From CAZOWW01 sp964583765 (GTDB lineage: Bacteria > Actinomycetota > Actinomycetes > Actinomycetales > Kineosporiaceae): a DNA stretch of 33,800 nucleotides. Shown piece by piece: positions 1-7,683 of this stretch; position 1 is the first letter of the stretch; every line of letters begins with the position of its first letter. Below the pieces are notes generated by a model. The model saw only the letters and a list, made by a program, of their open reading frames with translations, made no database searches and was not told where the DNA came from. The translations under genes were made by a program, and so were the position numbers. Where the stretch lies: contig CAZOWW010000060.1 of assembly GCA_964583765.1 (NCBI GenBank), positions 1-33,800 of the forward strand, in the 5' to 3' direction.

Positions 1-1528
1 CGGCCGGCTTGACCGGCGCGATGCCGATCTCGCAGATCACCTGGCCGGCGTCGATCGCCTCGGCGGGGTTGGTCTCCCGGTCGCACTTGACGTAGAAGGC
101 CTCGTTCGGGGTGAGCCCGAACAGGGCGCCCTTGCGCCACTCGTTGACCAGGAAGGCACTGATCGTGCGTCGGATCCGCGCCCACAGGGCGTCGTCGTTC
201 GGCTCGAAGACCACCCACTGCGTGCCGCTGAGGATGGACTCCTCCAGGTAGTTGAACAGCCGCCGGACGTTCAGGTAGCGCCAGGCGGGGTCCGAGGAGA
301 GCGTCCGTGCGCCGTACACCCGGATGCCCGCGCCCGGGAAGGCCCGGATGCAGTTGATCCCGGTCGGGTTGAGCAGTCCGTGCTCGTTCTTGGTGATCTG
401 GGTCTCCAGGCTGAGCACGCCCCGGATGACCTCGTTCGCGGGAGCCTTGTGCACACCACGGGTGTCGTCGTTGCGGCCCCACACACCGGCGACGTGGCCG
501 CTCGGCGGAACGAAGTTGGCCTGGCCCGTCGAGGGGTCGAAGACCTTGATCCAGGGCCAGTACAGCGCGGCGTACTTGCTGTCGTAGCCGACCTTGTCGA
601 CCCGCCACTCCTTGATCTGCTGGGCGTTGAGGCCGGGAGGCGGGTCGAGAACGGCCATGCGGTCGCCCATCAACTCGCAGTGGGCGATCATGCCCAGCTG
701 CACGGCCTGGACGGTCTCCAGGTCGATCACACCCTGCTGGTAGGCGCTCATCAGGTCGGGCACCGCGACCATCGTGATCTCGTCCACGGCTTCCAGGCCA
801 CCGAAGCCGGTCCGCTGGCTCACGTCACCGATGTAGTCGTCGGCGGTCAGCGAGAGCGGGGCCAGGGCGCTGCCGGGCGCACCGCCCAGGGCGACCAGGC
901 CGGTGCTGCTGCCCGAGGCGGGCCGCTCGAGGGCGCCCGTGCCGGGCACCTCCTCGATCCGGATGACCTTGGACGCGTTGTTGACCATGGTGAGCACGTT
1001 CTGCCGTCCACGGGTGACCGTGGCGCGGTCGAAATCCTCCACCACGTCGTTGCCGCGCTTGACCAGCAGGCGGAACATCTCCTCGGATGGCGACTCGCCG
1101 CCCGCGTCGTAGACCTCGACCGAGAACTCGCCCGAAGGAGCGGCCGGGTCGACGGTGCTGAAGCGCAACCGGCCGATCTGTCCCGACGGGCCGGCGGGGA
1201 GTTCCTTGGTGCGACGGCCGGTGCTCTCCACCTTCGCCGGTGCGGCCTGACCGCCGTCCCGCGAGTCGGCGCCGATGCGCACCACGTAGGCGTTGCCGCC
1301 GCCGTTCTGGAAATACCCGTACACGGCCTGGGCCAGGTAGGTCCCTGGCACGAAGTCCCCGAATTCACGGGTGAATTCGGACCAGTTGGAGACCAGGGTG
1401 GGTGTGTTGGGCTCGCCCTTCTCGGTGATGCCGACGAAGGCGGCCACGGCCGTACCCACACCCTCGATGGGGCGGGACCCGGCCTCCACTTCCTCCACGT
1501 ACACCCCGGGGGACAGGTACGTCGGCAT
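1..1528 (-). CDS. Contractile tail sheath protein of an eCIS / phage-tail-like particle (C-terminus cut by window edge)
   Basis: The reverse strand is open from an ATG at 1528 to the window edge (509 codons). It begins MPTYLSPGVYVEEV and has the sheath-family C-terminal block NVRRLFNYLEESI, then TQWVVFEPND, LWARIRRTISAFL and, at the edge, VICEIGIAPVKPA. Those features are typical of tail sheath proteins, which polymerise around an inner tube and contract to drive it through a membrane. Sheath proteins usually end shortly after the IAPVKPAEF segment, so I estimate only 10-20 residues are missing. The start is supported by an AGGAGG-like site at 1536-1542, 7 bases upstream. With DUF4255, AAA+ and DUF4157 genes about 10 kb away, I read it as the eCIS sheath rather than a prophage sheath; no head, portal or terminase genes are visible. 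Tube and baseplate genes would lie further left. Confidence 0.95.
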   Translation of the reverse strand, partial: MPTYLSPGVYVEEVEAGSRPIEGVGTAVAAFVGITEKGEPNTPTLVSNWSEFTREFGDFVPGTYLAQAVYGYFQNGGGNAYVVRIGADSRDGGQAAPAKVESTGRRTKELPAGPSGQIGRLRFSTVDPAAPSGEFSVEVYDAGGESPSEEMFRLLVKRGNDVVEDFDRATVTRGRQNVLTMVNNASKVIRIEEVPGTGALERPASGSSTGLVALGGAPGSALAPLSLTADDYIGDVSQRTGFGGLEAVDEITMVAVPDLMSAYQQGVIDLETVQAVQLGMIAHCELMGDRMAVLDPPPGLNAQQIKEWRVDKVGYDSKYAALYWPWIKVFDPSTGQANFVPPSGHVAGVWGRNDDTRGVHKAPANEVIRGVLSLETQITKNEHGLLNPTGINCIRAFPGAGIRVYGARTLSSDPAWRYLNVRRLFNYLEESILSGTQWVVFEPNDDALWARIRRTISAFLVNEWRKGALFGLTPNEAFYVKCDRETNPAEAIDAGQVICEIGIAPVKPA

Positions 1529-1623
1529 GCTGATGCCTCCTCGTCACGAACGTCGTCCTGCCAGCCTCCTCCGTCGGGTGCGGTGCGCGAACGGTCGCTC
1601 GGACGGCGCGGAGGGCGGTGGGC

Positions 1624-1641
1624 GTTGCCCGATCGGGCAAC
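1624..1641. promoter_or_regulatory. 18-bp perfect palindrome upstream of the sheath gene (candidate operator)
   Basis: GTTGCCCGATCGGGCAAC is its own reverse complement and lies about 95 bases upstream of the sheath start. Its 14-bp core TGCCCGATCGGGCA recurs at 14743-14756 upstream of the DUF4255 operon. Symmetry, size and repetition suit a dimeric regulator. The regulator is unknown; the LuxR-type protein at 26534-27160 is one candidate. Confidence 0.55.
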
Positions 1642-1698
1642 CGAGGAGGGCCCGGGCAAGGAGGGCGGCGGGGAGCGGGAGCCCGCAGGAATATCGCT

Positions 1699-1745
1699 AC
1701 TCCGTAACCTATTCGTGATCGAAATGGTGATCCGTGTTACGGAGT
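1699..1745. promoter_or_regulatory. 10-bp inverted repeat flanking an AT-rich spacer
   Basis: ACTCCGTAAC (1699-1708) and its exact complement GTTACGGAGT (1736-1745) are separated by 27 bases. The right arm overlaps a second small dyad, TCCGT-GTT-ACGGA (1731-1743). The position in the AT-rich divergent region suggests an operator or activator pair, or a hairpin in a sheath-gene leader. No matching family motif is recognised. Confidence 0.4.
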
Positions 1746-1950
1746 GTGACTGCTTCTATATGATTCGTCGACAGTTTACTCAGGTCGCTTCAAAGTGCCC
1801 ATAGTGCCTCCTTCCAGAGGTGTAACATCCAGCCTCGCCCAGCACCGTGAACTCCCGAGAGGACGACCCGGAAGGATTCCGGGACGCGGAGTCAAGTGAC
1901 CATGCTGGGATGACCTGTCGGCGGCCAGGGGTGTGCGAGGGGCGGCAAGA

Positions 1951-2961
1951 GTGAGCGCATGGGAGTCCTCTGAATCGGTCGGGTCCGGCGTACGCCGCCG
2001 TTCCCGGACAACTCGTCGCGGGGCCGGACTCCTGCTCGCGGTCCTTGCCCTCCTGGGCATCGGACTCGTCGCAGGTGCGGTCCCGGCGTCTGCCGCGGGT
2101 AACGGGGTGACGTTCACCGCCGTGGTGAACGGCCGGTCCCTCGACAGCATCGGCTCGAACTCGCCCCTGGTCCTTCACCCGGACCAGGACCTCACCATCG
2201 CGGTGAGCATCACCAACAGCACCTCGGCCACGGTGGACGTGCGTGCGGTGCGCCTCGACGGCCGCGTGCTGAACATGTCCTTCTTCAACTACTCCACGCG
2301 GATCGACCGCAGCATCGCCCCGGGCGCCACCGAGCAGGCCACCTTCGCGGTGGACATCAGTGACCTCGGCTCGCAGGCCACGGGCCTGCTCCCGGGCCGG
2401 CTGGCGCTGCTGAACCCGAACCGCGAGGTGATCACGGAGCAGTCCTTCCCGGTGGACGTCAAGGGCCCGCTCGACTCGGCCTACGGCGTTTTCGGGATCA
2501 TGGTGGCCCTGATCACCGTGCTCCTCCTCGGTGCGGCCCTGGCCCGACTGGCGCTGGGCACCCTGCCGGAGAACCGCTGGTACCGCGCGACACGCTTCGC
2601 GGTGCCCGGTATCGGCCTCGGTCTGACCTTCACCTTCACCCTCTCGGTGTTCCGGGCCCTGGTGCCGGACGGCAACGCCTGGCTGGCCTTCGTGGTCGGC
2701 GGCGGCCTGATCGGGCTGGCGGTGGGCTTCTTCACCCCGGGCCCGGGTGGTGCGGACGACAACCGGCGACCCGGCACGAGCGACGACGAGGGACAGGACG
2801 ACCAGGACGGCCCGTCCGCCTACCCGTTCACCTCGGCCGGCGCGGACTCGCCGCTGCAGCTCGACCTGCGTCGCACCCTCGGCGGGGACGGTTCGACCCC
2901 CTCGAACTTCCGTGAGTCCGGCGGCGGCGGCGCCGTCGGCGGACCCACGGTGCGCGGCTGA
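1951..2961 (+). CDS. Secreted beta-domain protein with three C-terminal membrane helices (unknown function)
   Basis: The protein has 336 residues from GTG 1951, chosen because GAGGGG lies 8 bases upstream; GTG 1933 is an in-frame alternative. An Arg-rich N-terminus is followed by a hydrophobic stretch (LLLAVLALLGIGLVAG) and a VPASAAG cleavage-like site. A beta-rich extracytoplasmic domain follows, with alternating strands and the segment SITNSTSATVDVRAV. Three predicted helices come next at about 180-203, 215-240 and 243-264, then an acidic, Gly/Ser-rich tail. I do not recognise a named family. The arrangement of outer beta-domain plus three helices, including a Gly-rich middle helix, resembles the C-terminal half of the Hsp70-like protein at 9104-11134, suggesting a related membrane module (inference). 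It is divergent from the sheath gene and precedes the large adhesin by 225 bases. Confidence 0.75.
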   Translation: MSAWESSESVGSGVRRRSRTTRRGAGLLLAVLALLGIGLVAGAVPASAAGNGVTFTAVVNGRSLDSIGSNSPLVLHPDQDLTIAVSITNSTSATVDVRAVRLDGRVLNMSFFNYSTRIDRSIAPGATEQATFAVDISDLGSQATGLLPGRLALLNPNREVITEQSFPVDVKGPLDSAYGVFGIMVALITVLLLGAALARLALGTLPENRWYRATRFAVPGIGLGLTFTFTLSVFRALVPDGNAWLAFVVGGGLIGLAVGFFTPGPGGADDNRRPGTSDDEGQDDQDGPSAYPFTSAGADSPLQLDLRRTLGGDGSTPSNFRESGGGGAVGGPTVRG

Positions 2962-2988
2962 CCTCGTTCATACCAGTGGGAACCGAGG
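2962..2988 (+). terminator. Possible terminator hairpin after the 1951 gene
   Basis: CCTCG-TTC (2962-2969) pairs with GAA-C-CGAGG (2980-2988) with a single bulged base and a short loop, directly after the stop codon. There is no T tract, as is common in actinomycetes. The rest of the 225-base gap to 3187 holds only a weak GGACCC/GGGTCC dyad at 3071-3088. Confidence 0.3.
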
Positions 2989-3186
2989 GCGGGGGATCGG
3001 GATGGGTGGCCTGACGGCACCGCTCCCGTCGGCCCCCGCCCCGCAGCGTGCGGGCCTGTCCCGGCCCCCTGGACCCGCGGTCGGGTCCTCCTGCGCCCTG
3101 CGCCCGCCGGTTTCCTGCCTCTTCCCGGCACCTTCGCGTCCCCCGGTAACTCCGTGAGTTCCGGCAACCCTCAGGAGCACAGGGTC

Positions 3187-6100
3187 ATGTTCGTTCCCCG
3201 GTCCCACCGCCCGGCGTGGCTGGCCGCCCTCACGGCACTGGCCCTGGGCGTGGTTCCCGCCTGCTTGGCCAGCGGCGCGCTGGCCGACACCGACGGACCG
3301 GCCGCCGCGACCTCCGTGGTGGCTGCGGACACCTCCGCCACCGACCCCGCCCCGGTGACCACGACCACCACGACCACCGGTGACTCCGGGTCCGGGGACA
3401 CACTCACCACGACGACCACCGCGGACACCGGTTCGGCGACCACGGCACCCACCACCACGACCTCCGACGCCGTGACCACCTCCACGGCCGCGACCACCAC
3501 GACCACCGCGACGGCGCGGACCGCCCAGAGCGGGACGACCGCCAGCCCGACGACCACCAGCAGCGCTCCGCGGGTGCGGGCCGCGGCCACCGGGGACACG
3601 CCCGCCGCGTCGGACGACTCGCTCGACGTGCGCAGCGGCGTCGCCACCGCGCTGGACGTCCTGGCCAACGACCCGGGGGTGGACCCGGACACCGCGGTGC
3701 TCGCGGTCAGCCAGGACCCCGCGCACGGGAAGGCCACCGTCAAGGACGGCAAGGTCGAGTACACCTCGACCGGCGGCTACAAGGGCCTGGACGCGTTCGA
3801 CTACACCGTCACCGTGGGATCGACCCGCCTGAGCGCCCACGTGTCGTTGAGCGTCCTGCCCGCGTTCTGGTTCGTCGCGGTGGACGACGTCGCGACCACG
3901 GTGCCCGGAGCCGAGATCGACATCCCCGTGCTGAACAACGACCTCACCGCGAGCTACGCGGGCCTGGACTTCGCCGGGCGCAGTGAGCACGGGACCCTGG
4001 CACGCGGTTACTTCAAACCCCTCGAGCAGACGGCGATCGCGTACACGCCCGACGCCGGGTTCACCGGGACGGACCACTTCACCTACACCCTCTCGGACGG
4101 CAACGGCCAGCAGGACACGGCGACGGTGACCGTGGCCGTGCAGGGTCCCGCGGACGCGGTCCCGGACTACGAGCGCCTGGTCGTCGGCGGGAACGACCGG
4201 ATCGACGTCCTCGCGAACGATCACAACACGGCGGGTCTGTACACCGTCGTGCTCCGCCAGCCCGCCGACGGCTCGGTGACCGTGAACGACGACGGTTCGC
4301 TGCAGTATGACGGGGTGGGGACCGAGGAACAGGTCATCGTCTACGGGCTGGCCGGCAAGTCGGACGGCTCCGACCTGCGCGACAGCACGGATGTCATCGT
4401 GAACCCGGTCGCCACCGCGCCGGGGGACGGGGACGTGTCCGCCACCGAGGACAACTTCACCTTCGCGAGCGGCGACCCCATCGTCATGGACGTGCTCGCG
4501 AACGACCTCGGTGCCGCCGCCCTCGTTCGGGACCATGCCGTCTCGCTGCGGATCTGGGCGGGCGAGGGCGTCTGCGGGGCCGACGACTGCCGGTTCGAGG
4601 TGGATGGCAACCACCGGATCGTGTGGACGAACCCGCCGAAGCCGACCGAGACCACCACCTATGACGTGGACTACACGGTGTACCGCGATGAGGTCTACGG
4701 GATCTCCGGCAGCGCGGCGCACGTGACCATCACCCCCGACCTCTCGATGGGCCGGCCGGTCGCGGTGGACGACGTGGCGATCGTGCACGAGAACCTGAGC
4801 ACGACGATCGACGTCCTGGCGAACGACCTGAACACCGGCAACCGTGACCTGTACCTGGAGACGGACGAGCTGTCGGACGCCAGCGCCTACGTCTGGAACC
4901 ACATGATCGCCTTCACGGCGTACCCGGGAACGACCGGCCGCATCGTGACTCTGAAGTACAAGCTGATGCCGCACAGCAGCGGCGGATATGACCAGTCCGT
5001 ACCCGAGGCGACGGTCACCGTGCTCATCGACGGTCCGATCGTGAACGACGACACCGCGGTCACCGACCCCGGCACCCCGGTCTCGTTCGATGTCACGGCG
5101 AACGACTCGGGCACCGACGAACTCGCGTTCGACACGCTCAGTCTGCCCACCCACGGCACCCTCGAGACCGACGACTCGGCGCCGGGGCACTACACCTACA
5201 CCCCCGCTCCGGGTTTCTCCGGAGTGGACACCTTCACCTACGGCTGGGCCACGAGCCCGGGTTCGGAAGAACTGGCGCTGGCGCTCGTGCCCGCGACCAC
5301 CGGGACCGGGTCCGAGTCGGACACCATCGAGGGCTCCGCAACGGTGCGGATCACCGTGCGACCGCCGACGCTGGAATCTGTCACCCTGAACACCCTGACC
5401 GGGAGTTCGGTGTGGGTCGATCTGTCCGCGTACGAGCACCACGGGGACGGCTTCACGGTCACCGTGGACGACCCCTCCCACGGCACGGTGTCGTTGGACG
5501 GCACGTGGCTCGAGTACGTCCCGGCCGACACCTTCGTCTCGGGCAAGGATGTCTTCGGGTTCCACCTGGTCAACACGGCCGGCACGGTGGTCGCCAACGG
5601 GGACATCACGGTGGTCGTCGATCCGCTGCAGGCCGTGGACGACGACACGGTCAGCGGTCCGGTGCCTTCCGGTGGGTCGCCGACGACGGTCTCCGTCCCG
5701 GTCATGGCCAACGACAACGCCCCCGACGGGTTCGGGGTCGAGGTCGTGAGCGACCCCGCGCACGGGACCGCGGTCGCGAACGAGGACGGCACGATCAGCT
5801 ACACCCCGGACGGTACCTTCGGCTCAGCCGGTGACTCCTTCACCTATCGGCTGGTGCGCAACGCCAACGAGACCACCGTGGCGTCCCTGCCGGCCACGGT
5901 CCACGTGCACGACCTGGACGCCGTGGACGACGTGCAGGTGTCCGTGCGCGGCCGGTCCGTGAGCGTGCCCGTGCTTGCCAACGACGTGGTCTTCGGGACC
6001 CCGTCGGTGCAACTGGTGTCCGGTTCCGTGCACGGCGGAACCGCGAGCGTGCAGTCCGACCAGACCGTCCTGTTCCAGCCGGACCCGAGCGCCCCGGCGA

Positions 6101-7287
6101 CCTCCACCGGGGGCTTCCAGTACGCACTGGTGCTGGACGGGCGTCAGGTGGACGTCGCCACGGCGACCATCGCGATCACCCGACCCGACGCCGTCGACGA
6201 CACCGCGACGACCCGTCAGGGTGAGCAGGTCACGGTGCCGGTGCTGGAGAACGACGTCAACGTGAGCGGGCTCTCGCTCGCGCTGGTCACCGGGCCTGCC
6301 CACGGCACCGCGTCGATCGCCGGCAGTTCGCTGCGGTACCGGCCCGCGGCGGCGTTCTTCGGGAGCGACTCCCTGGTCTACGGGCTGGTCGCGGACGGGA
6401 TCACCTACGACACCGCCACCGTGCGGATCACGGTGACCAGGGTCGTCGTGACGACGACCACCACGACGACCACCCCCGCCGCACGGACCACGACCACCTC
6501 CCCGAGCGCGGCGGAGACCACGACCAGCACGACGGCGCCGACGGTGCGCCGCACCACCACCCGGCCGCCGGTGACGACCACGACGACCACGACGACCGCC
6601 GCGGTCCTGCCACTGCCGATCGCGGTGGACGACGCCGCGACGACCACGGCCGGCGTGGGCGTGCGGATCCGGGTGCTGGCCAACGACCGGGACCCGGGCG
6701 GCACCTTCGTGCCGGGGTCGGTCCACGTGATCAGCGATCCGGTGAACGGCACCGCCACGGTCACCGGCGACGGCACCGTGATCTACGTGCCGGATCCCGC
6801 CACCACGGCGACCTCCGACACCTTCCGCTACCGGGTGACCGACTCGCGCGGGGTGGCGGCCATGGCCACGGTGCGGGTGCGCATCGCCCCTGCGGGATCC
6901 CTGCAGCTGGACTCGCCGTCCTCGGCGCCCGACACGAAGGTCACGTTGCACGGACGGGGTTGCCACCGCGGTGACCGCGTGACCATCAGCGTGGACGGCA
7001 CGATCGCGGTCACGGTGGACGCCGTCGGCGACGGCTCGTTCTCGGCGTCCCTGGTCGCGCCGGGCGCCATCGGCCGGCACTCCGTGCGGGCGGTCTGCGC
7101 CTCGTCCTCGCTGAAGTCGGCGCTCGACGTGGTCACCACCACCTCGGGCGGGGGCGGGGACGCCGGGCCACTGGCTGCCGGCATGCTCGCGGCAGTGGGC
7201 GGAGTCCTCGCGTTCTACCTGCTCACGGCCTTCCTGCTGGCTCCCGACGGCCGTCGCCGGCCGCGGGGCGGGAGTTCCCGGCACTGA
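3187..7287 (+). CDS. Large secreted adhesin-like protein with about 11 cadherin-like (VLAND) repeats
   Basis: The protein has 1366 residues from ATG 3187, chosen because AGGAG at 3173 sits 9 bases upstream and a signal peptide follows directly (LAALTALALGVVPACLASGALA). A Thr-rich segment spans about residues 50-130. Then come about 11 tandem beta-sandwich units of 80-100 residues, each opening with AVDD and carrying the VLAND signature, followed by YTP-F-G-D-F-Y blocks. This is the tandem cadherin-like / Big family pattern of bacterial surface adhesins; the Asp-rich motifs probably bind calcium. A second Thr/Pro tract lies at about 1085-1140 before the last repeat. An Ig-like domain with two cysteines follows, then a single helix (AAGMLAAVGGVLAFYLLTAFLLA) and a basic tail. 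The protein is probably anchored in the membrane with a long outward stalk. Ligand unknown; no catalytic domain is seen. Confidence 0.88.
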   Translation: MFVPRSHRPAWLAALTALALGVVPACLASGALADTDGPAAATSVVAADTSATDPAPVTTTTTTTGDSGSGDTLTTTTTADTGSATTAPTTTTSDAVTTSTAATTTTTATARTAQSGTTASPTTTSSAPRVRAAATGDTPAASDDSLDVRSGVATALDVLANDPGVDPDTAVLAVSQDPAHGKATVKDGKVEYTSTGGYKGLDAFDYTVTVGSTRLSAHVSLSVLPAFWFVAVDDVATTVPGAEIDIPVLNNDLTASYAGLDFAGRSEHGTLARGYFKPLEQTAIAYTPDAGFTGTDHFTYTLSDGNGQQDTATVTVAVQGPADAVPDYERLVVGGNDRIDVLANDHNTAGLYTVVLRQPADGSVTVNDDGSLQYDGVGTEEQVIVYGLAGKSDGSDLRDSTDVIVNPVATAPGDGDVSATEDNFTFASGDPIVMDVLANDLGAAALVRDHAVSLRIWAGEGVCGADDCRFEVDGNHRIVWTNPPKPTETTTYDVDYTVYRDEVYGISGSAAHVTITPDLSMGRPVAVDDVAIVHENLSTTIDVLANDLNTGNRDLYLETDELSDASAYVWNHMIAFTAYPGTTGRIVTLKYKLMPHSSGGYDQSVPEATVTVLIDGPIVNDDTAVTDPGTPVSFDVTANDSGTDELAFDTLSLPTHGTLETDDSAPGHYTYTPAPGFSGVDTFTYGWATSPGSEELALALVPATTGTGSESDTIEGSATVRITVRPPTLESVTLNTLTGSSVWVDLSAYEHHGDGFTVTVDDPSHGTVSLDGTWLEYVPADTFVSGKDVFGFHLVNTAGTVVANGDITVVVDPLQAVDDDTVSGPVPSGGSPTTVSVPVMANDNAPDGFGVEVVSDPAHGTAVANEDGTISYTPDGTFGSAGDSFTYRLVRNANETTVASLPATVHVHDLDAVDDVQVSVRGRSVSVPVLANDVVFGTPSVQLVSGSVHGGTASVQSDQTVLFQPDPSAPATSTGGFQYALVLDGRQVDVATATIAITRPDAVDDTATTRQGEQVTVPVLENDVNVSGLSLALVTGPAHGTASIAGSSLRYRPAAAFFGSDSLVYGLVADGITYDTATVRITVTRVVVTTTTTTTTPAARTTTTSPSAAETTTSTTAPTVRRTTTRPPVTTTTTTTTAAVLPLPIAVDDAATTTAGVGVRIRVLANDRDPGGTFVPGSVHVISDPVNGTATVTGDGTVIYVPDPATTATSDTFRYRVTDSRGVAAMATVRVRIAPAGSLQLDSPSSAPDTKVTLHGRGCHRGDRVTISVDGTIAVTVDAVGDGSFSASLVAPGAIGRHSVRAVCASSSLKSALDVVTTTSGGGGDAGPLAAGMLAAVGGVLAFYLLTAFLLAPDGRRRPRGGSSRH
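3349..3520 (+). repeat. Thr-codon microsatellite (ACC/ACG runs) in the adhesin gene
   Basis: Several runs of ACC and ACG codons encode Thr tracts such as TTTTTTT. A similar stretch lies at about 6448-6603. They behave like mucin-type spacers and are likely to vary in length between strains. Confidence 0.6.
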
Positions 7288-7297
7288 TTCCCGAAGC

Positions 7298-7342
7298 CGT
7301 CCCGGTGCGGCGGGTGTCCTGTGACCCCGCGGCACCGGGACG
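7298..7342 (+). terminator. Long hairpin terminator after the adhesin gene
   Basis: CGTCCCGGTGC (7298-7308) and GCACCGGGACG (7332-7342) form a perfect 11-bp stem. It is extended inward by a near-complementary GCGGG/CCCGC segment and lies 10 bases after the adhesin stop codon. A weak T-containing stretch (GTTTGT) follows. Confidence 0.6.
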
Positions 7343-7683
7343 CTCCCGTTTGTCCCGGGGACCGTCCTGACCGGCCATCGCCGCTCCCGCCCTCACCCGC
7401 TGCTGGTTCCGGTGCTGTGGGCGGATCCGGTGCTGTGGTCGGGGGGCTCCGAGTGGGTTCCGAGTTGCCCGGAAATTTCGGATGTCGGGGCTGTTCTGGG
7501 AGCAACCTGGACGGGTCTCACCGCGTCCTCGGTAGTGACAGGCGGGGGCCCCGGGTACGTGCCCGGGGCGGGCGGGCACCTCGCGCCGGACGGTCCACCG
7601 GCGCGAGGCTCGCCGTGGCCTGTCGGGGGTCGGACGGTTGCCGGGTGGCCGGGGCGTCCTGGGCAGCGAGAGGGATGTGCGAG
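7343..7683. other. Intergenic stretch before the lipoprotein gene, with repeat and hairpin
   Basis: No gene is supported here. TCCGGTGCTGTGG occurs twice with an 18-base period (7408-7420 and 7426-7438). A perfect 11-bp hairpin, CCTCGCGCCGG/CCGGCGCGAGG with an 8-base loop, lies at 7579-7608, about 75 bases before the lipoprotein start. It could be a leader structure or a second terminator. No clear promoter hexamers were found. Confidence 0.45.

Larger units (their letters stand above)
1529..1950. promoter_or_regulatory. Divergent intergenic region between sheath gene and 1951 gene
   Basis: These 422 bases contain no convincing gene. Bases about 1688-1830 are clearly AT-richer than the surroundings, including TATATGAT near 1757-1766, as expected for a promoter zone serving the sheath gene leftwards and the 1951 gene rightwards. 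Two dyad elements are listed separately. No confident -35/-10 pair can be assigned by eye. Confidence 0.6.

Noticed and set aside
1705..1718. BldD-like box (TAAC...GTGA) in the sheath promoter region
   Set aside because: The spacing is 6 bases instead of the usual 5 and the middle bases do not match.
1776..2178. Short minus-strand frames of 124-132 codons at the start of the 1951 gene
   Set aside because: They overlap the promoter zone and the signal-peptide coding region antisense, and show no family features.
2968..5763. Long open frame (over 900 codons) on the minus strand opposite the adhesin gene
   Set aside because: Antisense shadow of high-GC coding; His/Arg/Val-rich composition with no domain, while the plus strand has clear repeats and a signal peptide.
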